In this document: piece by piece, positions 38,339 to 49,380 of the stretch
Position numbering within the stretch: position 1 is the stretch's first letter
Layout of the letters: each line of letters starts with the position of its first letter
Assembly: GCF_048544455.1 (NCBI RefSeq)
Contig: NC_133537.1
Coordinates: forward strand, 66,470,134 to 66,534,133
Length of the DNA stretch: 64,000 nt
Source: Silene latifolia
Taxonomy: Eukaryota > Streptophyta > Magnoliopsida > Caryophyllales > Caryophyllaceae
Direction of reading: 5' to 3'
Notes under the pieces: model-generated
The model's input: the letters and a program-made list of their open reading frames with translations, nothing else
What the model was told of the DNA's origin: nothing
Databases searched by the model: none
Translations under genes and position numbers: made by a program

Positions 38339-38640
38339 TTATCGAAGGCCTCGGTTTGTATTGAATGCCGAAGCCGGATAGCTCCACCGCCCATTTGATA
38401 AGTCTGCCGATTGTTCGAATTTTTCAATGCTTTTTCCAACGGCCTGGTCGGTTAAGACCGTCATGGGATGCGCGTCAAAGTAGGGTTTCAACTTCCTTGC
38501 GGCAACAACCACGGCAAAGGCTGCTTTTTCAATCGCCGGGTAGTTTCTCTCGGCGAAGCAACAGTGTATGGTCGACAAAGTAGATTGGGTCTTCTTTGCT
38601 TGTTTTTTCTTCTCGACGATTACGGCAGACCGACCGTGGC
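38339..38640 (-). pseudogene. First RNase H remnant, retrotransposon 2
   Basis: The words ERNYPAIEKAAFAVVVAARK and LKPYFDAHPMTVLTD are typical of the gypsy RNase H that follows the RT connection domain. Frames shift at both ends. Confidence 0.7.
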
Positions 38641-39208
38641 CGAGGTTCCGCTAGATATAGATATAGTGTTTCCCCAGCGTCGGTGCAGGTCCGGGAGGTC
38701 GGGAGAGTTTGCGATGGGCCTTCGTTGTTTGAAAGCCGTGCTCTGTTCCTCCCCCAGCAGAAGTCTTTATTCCCTTTTAGCACTTTGAAGAATGGGGTGC
38801 TCTTGTCGTACCGACCGAGAGATAAACGGGCAAGGGCCGCCATCCTCCCGGTCAGTATCATGACCTCTTTGCGATTCCTCGGCTCCGGCAGGTCTAGAAT
38901 TGCTCGCACTTTCTCTGGATTGGCATCAATTCCCCTGGCGCTGACAAGCACGCCGAGGAATTTGCCGGCCCGGACACCGAAGTTGCACTTTGTAGGATTA
39001 AGCTTCATCTTGTATTTCCTTAGTGAACAAAATGTCTCGTGTAAATCGGCTAGGTGCTCGCCGTCGGACTTGCTCTTGACAATAGCATCGTCGACGTAAG
39101 CCTCAATGTTTCGCCCTTTTTGATTTTGGAACACTTTGTCCACCAGTCTTGTGTAAGTCGCGCCGGCGTTTTTCAAACCAAACGGCATCATCTTGTACAT
39201 GTAGGTGC
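38641..39208 (-). pseudogene. Reverse transcriptase, C-terminal half, retrotransposon 2
   Basis: The piece begins at YMYKMMPFGLKNAGATY and contains the catalytic YVDD motif (IEAYVDDAIVKS), then CNFGVRAGKFLGVLVS. It is cut at 39208 by the CACTA element; the N-terminal half resumes at 41643. Confidence 0.85.
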
Positions 39209-39617
39209 CGTCACTACTACAAATTAGCACTTGGGCCACGGCTAAATTCGTGGCGCAAGTGCTAAATTTCCGTGGCTATATCATTTTGCCACGGGAATAG
39301 CTTCCGTGGCGCAAGTGGCCGTGGCAAAGACATAGCCACGGGAAAAACAAGAACGTGGCTATTATTGAATTTTTGGCCACGGATTCTCTCGTGGCTAATA
39401 ACTCCCGTGGCCAAAGAAATTTCCCGTGGCGAAACAATAATTCCCGTGGCAAACAATATATATGAAAATTAAATAAATAAATCGTAAAATAATTTATTTA
39501 TTTTTCACAATTGGTATTTATTCATATACGGAACCATGACAATCAAGGTAATTGTTTCGCTAGTTAACTTGATTCATTTGAACGTTATTTGGTTTCGCCG
39601 GTCATGCATTTGTGAGC

Positions 39618-39700
39618 ATCGGAGAGGCTTCCCAGGAGGTCACCCATCCCAACACTAATCTCACCTGAGCACGCTTAACTGTGGAGTTCTTTTGATGTGC
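39618..39700 (-). pseudogene. 5S rRNA-like segment inside the CACTA element
   Basis: On the minus strand the words AGTTAAGCGTGCT, then GGGATGGGTGACCTCCTGGG and AAGCCTC match the A-box, C-box and 3' arm of plant 5S rRNA in the right order and spacing. The 5' third of the 5S gene is not recognisable. The internal control region for RNA polymerase III seems kept, with several substitutions. Confidence 0.7.
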
Positions 39701-40380
39701 CACCGAAATTAAATGTTAACTTTGTTGATATAATTAGCACTTTGAATCCTTTTCAGTTTATTTTTTTTTTCAAATCTTACCTTTAGTACTATTTAATTAC
39801 ATAAATGTTACATGATTTAGAAAATTTTGCGGGAAAAACATTATTTTGGCCGAAAGAATTAAATTTTCGATAGTAACCTCCTGACTAATGATTTTGACGT
39901 CATTTTTTTGCCGAAGTCAGCAAACCATTTTCTCCAAAAAGTAAACGTAATTGTGTTTTCCTAACATTTTTTTTATTTCTTTTGTTTATCGACCTTCTTA
40001 TTTTCATTTCTCATGTACTCATTTTTTCATATATTTTTCTATGCAAATTATATTGTATAACCGTCGTACCTGATGTGACCATTTTTTGGTAAAGTAATGA
40101 CCGCTTTTTATAACTAAAGGTCTTTTTCCCCAAAGTGATCGTATTAACCAAAAAGTAGTCACTTTTTTTACCCAAAAACACGAAAAAGACTATTGTACAA
40201 AAGAATCGCTTGTTTTCCTAAACCGATTTCTCTTTTTTATCGTTTACCGTTTCTTTTCTCAAAATTTCACATTATTTGGAAATGTGATTTGTAAATTATT
40301 ATAATTTCTATATTTCTCTCGTAATGCGCTTATTATCAATGAAAAAATTTGGAATTTTTTTTCAAATGAGTTAAATTTTA

Positions 40381-40822
40381 CGTTAATTGTTCATGGTACC
40401 CTCGAATTTTGACAGATTAAATATGATGCCCTTTTTTAAGTTTTTACATATAGTACCCCTATATTTAGCTTTTTCAGTCCCATAATACTCGTTGACAAAC
40501 TTCCGTCATAACGTCGATACCCATATGTCTTGTGACGCCTTTTTTTGTTATCTAATGCACTATCAATTCATCATCAAATACCTAATTCCTTATTTTGTCT
40601 AATAAAATAACATTTAGTACCTAAATAATATAACAATAACAACAGAACATACTTAATTATTCATCAAATTACTTATAAGAGTAACGGCGTTATGACGAAT
40701 TTTCGCTAAAGGGTATTCTAGTAATGAAAAAGGTAAACACAAGGACACCATATGTAGAAACATAAAATAAGGGGTGTCATGTCTAATCTGGCAAAGTTCA
40801 AGGGTACCACGGGAAATTTCCA
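40381..40822. mobile_element. MULE-type MITE nested in the CACTA element
   Basis: A 442-bp element with the 9-bp duplication TAAATTTTA at 40372-40380 and 40823-40831 has inverted repeats of about 110 bp: TGGTACCCTCGAATTTTGAC on the left and TGGTACCCTTGAACTTTGCC from the right. It has no coding capacity. Confidence 0.8.
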
Positions 40823-41642
40823 TAAATTTTATATCAAATTCAAAATTTTCTAAAAATATCCTACAAATAAGTTGGAAATCAAATTTTGAATGATATAGTT
40901 TAACAATATATTCATTTTAGATTTCTCTAACATAGATGGAAATAAGGTTTTTATTCAATTTGATATGTTATATCTTTAAATGTGATACAATCATTTAAGA
41001 TTGTTAGTCAAGATTATAAAGTTTAATTTAAAAAAAAAGAAATTAAAAGAAATTCACGACTTTAATAAACAAAATTATATATTAAAACAATTTTTTTAAA
41101 TTATTATTGTTTTAAAAAACCTACCAAACATAAATGTGATTTGTAAAAAAATCAAAAAATTTAGGCGATAAAATTCTTTGCTTGCATATAAGTTTATAAA
41201 ATTTTAAAATTTCTTATTAAAGTACATAAAACAATAAAAATATTAATTAAATTAATCAAAGTGGTTCTCAAAATTTATATTTAAATGTATTTTCATATTA
41301 TTATATTTGATTAAATTTCATTGATTTAAGTCGAGAAAAAGATACTCGCCACGGGTGTTTGTTAGTTCGTGGCTAACAAAATATTTGCCACGGAACAATT
41401 CGTGACTAAATAAACTTTCGCCACGGGTGTGACATAGCCCGTGGCTAAAATAATTATTTGCCACGGGTGTAGCCTAATTCGTGGCGAAAGTGACTTTTTG
41501 CCACGGGAAAAATTATCCCGTGGCATAAATTTTTTTCCAAAATAATGAATAAGTTTTTCCCGTGGCTAAGCAAGCATTAGCCACGAATTATAAATTCCCG
41601 TGGCATAATTCGTGGCGCAAGTGACAATTTGTTGTAGTGCGT

Positions 41643-42072
41643 GTATGGTAATGAATGCGCATTTAGGCATGTCTTCCTCTGCCATGAATACCTGATGGTA
41701 TCCTGAAAAGGCGTCGAGCAGGCTCAGCATTGTGTAGCCTGCCGTTGCGTCTATTAAGCTATCTATCCGAGGCAAGGGGTAGCAATCTTTCGGGCATGCT
41801 TTATTAAGTTGCGTAAAATCAACACACATCCTCCACCCCCCTGATGACTTTTTAACCATTACAACATTAGCTAGCCATTCAGGGTATGTACAAGGGATGA
41901 TGAAGCCTGCATCTAACAACTTATCGACCTCGGCCTTGATGGCATCTTCCTTCTCGACCGAGGAGTTTCTCACCCTCTGCTTCACAGGGCGAGCGGCTGG
42001 GAGTACGTTCGGCTTGTGGACGATGACCTCCCGCTTACACTGGCATCTCGGCGGCCGAGTATGCAAAGACAT
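41643..42072 (-). pseudogene. Reverse transcriptase, N-terminal half, retrotransposon 2
   Basis: The piece contains AEVDKLLDAGFI, WRMCVDFTQLNKACPKDCY, PLPRIDSLIDATAG and LDAFSGYHQVFMAEED, the fingers and first palm motifs of a gypsy RT with the first catalytic Asp in LDAFSGYHQ. The frame runs into the CACTA element at 41642. Confidence 0.85.
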
Positions 42073-42153
42073 CTTTGTTCCTTCTCAGCAGGTCTAGGAG
42101 ATCGGCCCTGAATTTTAGTTCCGGCCGACACCGGCGATTACGGTGCGTCTGGA

Positions 42154-43019
42154 TCAATCTCTATCTGCTCGGTCTCGGCCCCCTTCGACCATGGCGACGT
42201 GGTTGGTGCTCATCGGTTCGTCCTCCTGTCTTAAGGATGGGTTCTTCCCTTTTTCCTCTTTCTTTGCCACTTTGAAGGATTGCATGTTGCATCCTCTGGC
42301 CGATATTTGGACGTTGACCACCTCGTCTTTTTCGTTCTTTGAGACGAGTTTATGAACCTCTCCGCGGTCCGAGACATACATCAGTGTCAGGGCCCGGATG
42401 GACATTACAGCATCGACCTCACTCAGGGTGACACGACCGATGAGAACGTTGTATGCGGATGAGCCGTCGATGACCACGAACTCGGACATCACATTCTTGG
42501 CCGCGTCGGACTGGCCGAACATCACCGGTAACTTGATAGACCTGGGGACCAAGCCTGCCCGGAGAAGCCGTACAATGGGTTGGTGCATGGGCTAAGGTCC
42601 GCAATTTTCAGTGCCGAGCCCCGTAAAGCACTCCCGAACATGATGTTCGTGTAAGCACCCGTGTCAATCAGGCATCTCATGACTAGGTGGTTAGCTATGT
42701 CTAAGTGGACTACGAGTGGGTCGCTATGGGGGGCGATGACTCCTTCGTAGTCCTTCTTCCCAATAGTTATGTTCGGGATGTTGGAAGCGCGGGCCGCTGT
42801 AGTGGGCACGAAGTTGACGGCCTGATATAGTTCGTTCAGGTGCCTTTTGTGCCCGTGAGCGGATCCGCCGTTCTCGTTTCCCCCGATGACAACATGAATT
42901 GTCCCTATCCGTTGAAAGACGGACTTTTTATCTGAGCCGCCGGTGTTAGTCTTTTGGCCTCCGGCAATATACTTGCCGAGGCTCCCCTTTCGGATCAGCT
43001 CTTCAATGGCATTCTTCAA
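42154..43019 (-). pseudogene. Protease region, retrotransposon 2
   Basis: The active-site motif MRCLIDTGAYTNIMFGSA (D-T-G) lies in the upstream piece (42522-43019). VMFGQSDAAKNVMSEFVVID and SAYNVLIGRVTL, typical of the flap and core of a retroviral-type aspartic protease, lie in the next frame (42154-42588). One frameshift separates them. Confidence 0.8.
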
Positions 43020-43091
43020 ATGCCGGCGATCGTTGGTTAAGTGACCGGTGTGGCCGTGGTACTCACAAAGATGGCTCGTGTCACCGTCCCC

Positions 43092-44525
43092 CTAGGTTTG
43101 GGGGCCTTTCCCACTTCTCGCCCCTCGTTTCGCTCGGGAGAAGACCTCGGCGGCCGATACGACCGGGGGTGTGATCCTTGAATTTCTTATGGTAGTACGG
43201 ACCGAACTCCCCCCGTCCGCCGGGTTCTGCTTCCTGGCGGGCCTGTCGGTCCGCGACCTATTATTGTCACGGCGCATTTCATCCGGCTTGTCCTCCCGGT
43301 GGCTCTTCCTTTCTGAGTGCCCGGCCTCGCCGTGGCCTATCCATATTTTGTGATAGTCTTCGACCTTAATGGCCCGGTCGGCCAATTTCCTGGCGGACTC
43401 AAGGCTCAGGCCACCACACTTGATGAGCTCGTTTTTCAAGTCCCCTCTGGGGAGGCCTTTCATCGTGCGAAGGCCGCTAGTTCATTGTTCACCTCCCTTA
43501 TCTGCTTGAACCCGGCATCGAACCTCTTCACATAGCTTCGAAGTGACTCGCTCCCTCCCGCTCGATGGTCGGGAGGTCCGATGTCTCAACGGCTCTCCTT
43601 TTATTGGTAGAGTACTGGGCCAAAAACGCGTCTCTTAGGTCGGAATAGGAGTATACCGACCCATCGGGTAGCCCCTTGTACCAGCTTTGCGCCATTCCAA
43701 CCAAGGTCGTTGGGAAAACTCGGCACCAGACCTCGTCAGGTTGCTCCCATACCGACATGTGAGACTCGAAAGCCTCGGCGTGATCGGTTGGGTCGCCCTC
43801 TCCTTTGTATGATATGGACGGTAGCTTTAGCTTTGGCGGCACCGGGGTCTCTAGGACGTAGGCACTGAGGGGCTGTCTGACCACGTGTCTAATGACACGC
43901 GGCGATCGGCTCCTCGCATCCCTAGTCCGGCCCCTCTCCCTGTGGCGGGAAGGGCTTCTTCTCCGACTCTGGTGAGTCGGACTCCTTCTCCGACTCTGGT
44001 GAGTCGGACTCCTTCTTCGACTCTGGTGAGTCGGACTCCTTCTTCGACTACGGTGAGTCGGACTCCTTCTTCGACTCGGTGAGTCGGACTCCTTCGCTCG
44101 TCGGGGTATGCCTCGTGGGCGTCGCGGCGACATCGTCCTTCCGCGAGTGCGGGAAGGGCTTAGTTCTACCACCGACACGGGGCTCCCCGGCGTCTTGGTA
44201 CGCTCGGCCTCTCTCGGCGCTTCGTTCGGGTTTCTGAGTCACCTTTTGGGCCCTAGCTTCCCGGACGGGTCCCGCCGCTCTTGCGGTGTGACAGTGTGAG
44301 CCGGCGAGCGCCGACAATCGAGTCCAGGAGCGTCGGCTTTCTTTGCCGCATCAACCACGCGCCCCATGATGGTGACCTGGTCGGCGACGGCGATATCGGC
44401 ATTATTGGCATCCCGATCTCCGGTTGAATTATCCGGTGGTGGGAGGGCCGCACAACCTGCACTGTGGACGGTATCATCCGGGTGGAGGGGCTCTTGATTA
44501 CGAACACCTCTTGTTCTTTTGACAT
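43092..44525 (-). pseudogene. gag, retrotransposon 2
   Basis: The start MSKEQEVFVIKSP is at 44525, soon after the primer site. The core at 43528-44178 contains AQSWYKGLPDGSVYSYSDLR and AQYSTNKRRAVETSDL, and the C-terminal part at 43092-43463 contains MKGLPRGDLKNELIKCGG. Between start and core is a Ser/Arg-rich stretch with repeated RRRSPTHQS units (about 43960-44100). At least two frameshifts break it. Confidence 0.8.
43958..44095 (-). repeat. 27-bp tandem repeat encoding Arg/Ser units in gag
   Basis: CTCCTTCTTCGACTCTGGTG and close variants repeat about five times with a 27-bp period, encoding RRRSPTHQS-type nonapeptides. Retrotransposon 1 has only one or two such units near 23700-23740. Confidence 0.85.
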
Positions 44526-44543
44526 CTTCTCGGCTTTTTGGGT

Positions 44544-44576
<33 letters not shown>

Positions 44577-44610
44577 TGTTTGGGAATGACTAGCTTCTAG
44601 TATCTCGTAT

Positions 44611-44627
44611 CCCCACAGACGGCGCCA
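44611..44627 (-). other. Primer-binding site of retrotransposon 2
   Basis: The minus strand reads TGGCGCCGTCTGTGGGG two bases after the 5' LTR. It fits a tRNA 3' end in -CGGCGCCA; the tRNA is not assigned. Confidence 0.7.
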
Positions 44628-44629
44628 AT

Positions 44630-45226
44630 TGTTCCGGGTATTAATTCCGAAGGAGGCTTGTTTACCACGCCAGCTTTGTCGAATAATGCCTCTTCTAGCC
44701 TTGACTGCTCTCCTCGGCCTCTCCTGCAACAATGAGCAAACTGAGGGCTTGGCTTTGTGCCAAGCGTACTCACTCCGACGCTCAAGTCAGTGAATTTACT
44801 GTGATTAAGTAGTATGTAGCTTGATGACGTGTATTGTAGAGAGATGAGAGAGATTATACCAATTTAAGGGGTTCTTAGGTTAGATTCTGGATCCCTTCCT
44901 CAATGAGGATTGAGGAGTATTTATAGACTTTCACCTTTTGTCACGTAGTGGCCAAGTGGGCCAAGTGGCGTAGCAGGTGGAAAGACTGATCTACCCTCGG
45001 CCGAGGGACCTATGGCAGGCCGGCGAGCCTGGTTGACTCCATGCCGAGGGTTCTTGGATATGAGTACGCGGGTATGTGCCCATTTACTGGTAGGTTGCCA
45101 TGCCGATACCAGTGGCCGGGCAGCCGAAAGGATGCATCTATTTGGGATGTCTAAGTCATTGAATTGCTGTGGATATCTTTGACCTCGTTCAATATGTTGA
45201 CTTGGTCAGCGGGTGCAGAATATGCC

Positions 45227-45232
<6 letters not shown>
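44630..45232 (-). repeat. Retrotransposon 2, 5' LTR (right)
   Basis: It begins TGTTCCGGGTATTAATTCC and ends GCCCCATCA on the plus strand. The minus-strand TATA box TCTATAAATA is at 44918-44927. Confidence 0.92.
44918..44927 (-). promoter_or_regulatory. LTR TATA box
   Basis: TCTATAAATA on the minus strand lies in the middle of the 5' LTR, the expected place for the retrotransposon promoter. It is identical in all four LTRs in the window. Confidence 0.65.
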
Positions 45233-45267
<35 letters not shown>

Positions 45268-46081
45268 TTTTTGTATTTTATAAGTTTATTGCTTTGGAAA
45301 AAAATTGTTAGAAAGTAAAAAGTGAAAAATGTAAATAACATAGTGTCAAGTTGAGCTTAAGCTTAAATTTACGAATTAATGAGTTAAGAGTCGAGTCTGA
45401 GTTCGTGCTCAAATATGAGTTAATCTCGGTCTTATATGAGGTCGAGATATGAGTTTATGACCGACTTCAGTTTTTTTTTTTTGGTACTTTCCGACTTCAG
45501 TTAGTACCCTATTAATCATGCATGTTTGAAGAAAAGAGTTATCGAAAAAAGCTCGAGCCCAACCTCAAGCTCCGAAAAAATTAACAAGCACAAATCAAGT
45601 TTTGATTTCAAGAGCTCAACTTCGAGCTATGTTTGATTTTTAATATCCATGCCACTCTCGAGCTTAGTTGAACTCGACGTTTCAACCTCTTTATTACAAA
45701 GTTAGATAGACATAATGCCAGAGATTAATATTTTAGCCATTTTCTTATAACTTAATTTTGGCTAACTTCATTTTTAATTCATTTCATTTAAAGATTTTAA
45801 ACTCCATTTAATTTAATTTAGTTCTACTCAATTAAGTTTTATTTAGTTTAGTTAGTTCAACCCAACCCCATTTAGTTTAGTTCAGTTAATTAAGTTTAAT
45901 TTAAGCCACAACCCCATTTACTTTAGTTCAATTAAGCTTTCATTTATAAATTTATGTTCCTGCCCCCATATTTTAGAAGACAAAATATTCGGATCCTTAG
46001 ATAGCGAGATTTTATGATCTTATTCAGGCTTAGGAAAATGTCAAAGTAAAAAGTTTCATCTATTTGGTGTAAAACAATTTC

Positions 46082-46128
<47 letters not shown>

Positions 46129-46215
46129 AAAACAATATTATACGAGTACATGCCCAAATCTCTAGTAAAGGCATTGCACACGCCATACATTCCTACATCT
46201 TTATCTTATTTCTTA
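45233..46215. other. Intergenic, AT-rich, no gene seen
   Basis: It opens with a (TA)n tract (45233-45262), continues with AT-rich DNA containing repeated TTTAGTTTAGTT words (about 45800-45900), and includes a T-run near 46087-46117. No coding sequence is recognised. Confidence 0.7.
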
Positions 46216-46742
46216 GAGGCATTTGGTTGGAGGTCTATAAGAAAGGAAAAGGGAAACAAAGTTATTGATTTCCTTTGTTGCTGTTTATTTGACACAAACA
46301 AAGAGAATGAAATTCCCTTCCTTACCCGTTAATCCATCTAATTCCTTAACCCCACCCCCAAAGTATGAGATTTATTACCCTTCAACCACCTTATTTACCT
46401 ACCACCACACCAGTCACCATCAAGACGCCATCGTCACCACCACCACCACAACCACCACAACCACCATAACCACCATGACGCCACCACCGCCATCACCACC
46501 ACCACCACAGTCACCCCACCGCCGCCACCACCACCACCACCACCACGCCACCGCCACCACTATCATCACCACCACCACAACCACCCCACCTAAACCACCA
46601 CCCGCACACCAAAACAAACCACAAACCACCACACTTCATTTTCTTAATGTAACGAAACAACTAATTAAATTTTAGGTAATCCTTATCTTTCTCCCTCATA
46701 CCCTTTCTAATTTCCCTTTCCTTTCTCTAACCAAACGCCCCC
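46216..46742. mobile_element. PIF/Harbinger-type element with a CCA/CAC microsatellite core
   Basis: A 527-bp element with TTA duplications at 46213-46215 and 46743-46745 has ends GAGGCATTTGGTTGG and, on the other strand, GGGGGCGTTTGGTTAG. The interior from 46410 to 46625 is a run of CAC/CCA trinucleotides, which explains the long Thr/Pro/His- or Gly/Val-coding open frames; these are not genes. Confidence 0.65.
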
Positions 46743-46860
46743 TTAATGTAATGATCATAAATAATTAAATAAGCTTGTTATTAAAAAATCGTTATACAGA
46801 TGTTATGGTGCAATTTTATAAGATGATAGAATACTTTTGTGAAATTTAAAATCAGAATAG

Positions 46861-46956
46861 TACTCTTTCCGTCCTAGATTCCAGTCAATAATTTACATTC
46901 ATTTTATTTCATCGTAAAATAAAATAAATGTAAACTATTTATTGGACCGAAGGAGT
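46861..46956. mobile_element. Stowaway-type MITE
   Basis: A 96-bp palindromic element runs from TACTCTTTCCGTCC to GGACCGAAGGAGTA, with arms ACATTCATTTTATTT and AAATAAAATAAATGT. Confidence 0.75.
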
Positions 46957-49380
46957 ACTAGGTATTCTAAAAGTAAAAACGTAAAATATTAAAAATACTT
47001 TTTAAGTGGTGACAAAATACTTTGGTGAAGTGACTAAAATGGTGAACGGTGGTTCTAAGGTCACAAGAAAGCTAGGGAGTAATCAGGTCAGAAGACGATA
47101 GGTAGAGGAGTGAGGTGGTTAGGTGAAAGGCTAAAATAAGGGCATGGAGTTGACAAATGGGGATAGGATAAGAAGCATCTTGTATGGGTGCAATACAGAA
47201 ATAGGCTAATCTTTCGGTGCAGATACAAATACCCCAAATTCGAGCATCTATTCCTTGCATCAATTTTGTATTTTTGTATAAAAATAACGTGTGAAAAAAA
47301 TAATAATTCACAAAAACTTTAGAGAGACGGTCTCTCAGTATCGTTATTGAGAGACCTCTCATATAATGGGGTGAGGGGCCAAGTGACCGGGAAGCATAAT
47401 ATTAAAATAATTGTTAAATAATAATTTTGCTGTATTGGGTTGATATTGAAAGTAATTGTTAAATTAGAATCCATGAACAAATGTTTGTTCGAGAAGCATA
47501 ATATTAAAATCTCGACTTCACCTTAGAATCACCACCTCAAATCCCTGATTTCCCAAGTCGCATTTTAGGTACTAAAAAAAGGAATTTTCTTTCCAATTAT
47601 TTATTTAGTTTTAATTAAGAAAAAAAAAAGGTAAATAAAATGATGAAGATGGAGGGTGTAGTTGATCCAAAATCAACACCATAGTTCGGTAATTTTAAGG
47701 TAGTAACGATAACAACTTAACAAGTACGAGGTAACTTTCTTTATTATTTTTTGGCCTGGGTACCTTGTAGAATGTTGATGAAAGAGCTTACCAATGAGGC
47801 TATGATAAATGTACACGTGAAAATACACATTAAAATAATAGGAGAGAAATGTCTAATATATAACCATGAATTAACTCCCTTCTCCAAATTGATTTTGGGA
47901 AGGAACTTTCTTGGATTTGTAATTTGAATTCTCTCTTCTTTGTATGGGTGTGACACATATCTGATAATGAAACTTACTAGTATCTTTTCGTACAAGCAAT
48001 TAGACCCGGTCACTTGGCAAAACTGACGGATCCAAATGACCTGGCCTAAAACTCAAATTGACCCGCCCCTATTCAACCCGACCCAAATTCTTATTATCTC
48101 CAAATAACATGGTAACAAACCCACTCGAGATCCGAGAATGACCCGAAGTGATCCAACCCAAATTCTTGTAAAAACAAAATTAACCCGTTTAATATGTCTA
48201 CGCACAGCCTACATAATGTTGCTGCTCTTAATTTCCATTTTGGATGGTAGGGATAAATTAGTAAATTTAAAAATAATAATAGCGTAGAATTGAATTTGTT
48301 TTCCCAAAAGAGTAAAAACTGTAGGCTAATTCTTAAAAATGCATCAACCCATAGTCAAACAAAAACAGTAGACAATAGAGCGACTTGAAAAAGAAAGCAT
48401 TCAAAAAAAAGCATCCACCAGAGAACGATTGATAAAAGCAAACTATCACTATTATTATCAATCAATTATCATCATCCTCCCCTTCTTCTCTTTCTATATA
48501 GACACAGAATAATACGAGAAACAAAAGATGGAGACCCTTTACAAATTAGCTTCACCATTGTAGACGGTTTTTTCAATTATATTTCCATAATCCATTCATG
48601 CATCATTAAATCACCATTATTATTATTATTACAACTAAGCTTAATTACTTCATTATTTTAATAATATTATTTCCGGGTATTCTCGAAATGCGAGCTTTTA
48701 TTCAATCTTCATCATCTTCATCTTTATTAACTACGACTTCATTCCTTTTTCTGCTCTTCATTCTCGTTCTTTTCCTTCTTTAATATTTTTTTATTATTAT
48801 TAAAATAATAATTCCACCTTTCCACAACACTTTCCTTCATTACTACTCTTACTTTATTTTTTACTCAACTCTTTTCCATACCTTTTTCATTAAATTAATT
48901 TAATTTAATTAAATACCCAGATCATACAAAATATATATGAGCTTTATTTTGTTACCATTTTCGTGAAATTATATTCTCATTCAATGCTACCATACTTGGT
49001 TTTTTCATGGAATATTTTTACTTATTAAAGCATTACTTTTACTATTATTTACTGTTTCTTGATTGTGGTTGGTGTAAATAATCAAAAAGAAAAAAGTGTA
49101 CAAAAAAAAGAAAAAATATATTTCATCACTTATTACCAATTTCCTCCTTTTTCAGCATTTTATGAGATAAGGAGGGAAAAGAGCTAATTTTCATACTAGG
49201 AAACTTTGGGGATTGTTAGATCTAACTTAATCTTAAGAAAAAAAACCCCATTGTTTTTATATGGGAAATGTTTTGAATTGATTGTTTGGTTGAAGATATA
49301 GATACCCTTTTGATTGATTATACTTTTAAGTTTGTGTTTTTATTTTTATTTTGATATTGTTAGGGGTGTGATTATAGTGG
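46957..49380. other. Intergenic region upstream of the FAB1C-type gene
   Basis: AT-rich DNA without a recognisable gene. The last 900 bp is pyrimidine-rich, with CTTCTTCT and TTATTATTATT stretches as in plant promoters and 5' leaders. The transcription start and any 5' UTR intron cannot be placed. Confidence 0.6.

Larger units (their letters stand above)
39212..41639. mobile_element. Non-autonomous CACTA (En/Spm-type) transposon in the RT of retrotransposon 2
   Basis: A 2428-bp element has ends CACTACTACAAATTAGCACTT and, on the other strand, CACTACAACAAATTGTCACTT. A 3-bp CGT target duplication lies at 39209-39211 and 41640-41642. More than a dozen copies of the subterminal word CCGTGGC (or its complement GCCACGG) lie in each end (39228-39455 and 41347-41620), in both orientations, as expected for transposase-binding repeats. 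There is no transposase gene. Inside are a 5S rRNA-like segment (39618-39700) and a MULE-type MITE (40381-40822); the rest is AT-rich filler. Confidence 0.92.
31969..45232 (-). mobile_element. Tat-type Ty3/gypsy LTR retrotransposon 2, split by a CACTA element
   Basis: A 13.3-kb element (about 10.8 kb without the CACTA insert) lies in a (TA)n tract. Minus-strand order is 5' LTR (44630-45232), primer site, gag, protease, RT, RNase H, second RNase H, integrase, spacer, then the 3' LTR (31969-32564). An antisense ORF lies on the plus strand between integrase and the 3' LTR. A second RNase H and an antisense ORF downstream of pol are marks of the Tat lineage (Ogre, Retand and Grande relatives). 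Each coding part is broken by frameshifts. The LTRs are nearly identical, so the insertion looks young. Its target duplication cannot be told apart from the TA repeat. Confidence 0.9.

Noticed and set aside
36549..39099. Long plus-strand ORFs opposite pol of element 2
   Set aside because: All recognisable motifs (integrase, RNase H, RT) are on the minus strand in this interval.
46265..46675. 136-codon ORF rich in Thr, Pro and His
   Set aside because: It is the translation of a CAC/CCA microsatellite in a MITE.
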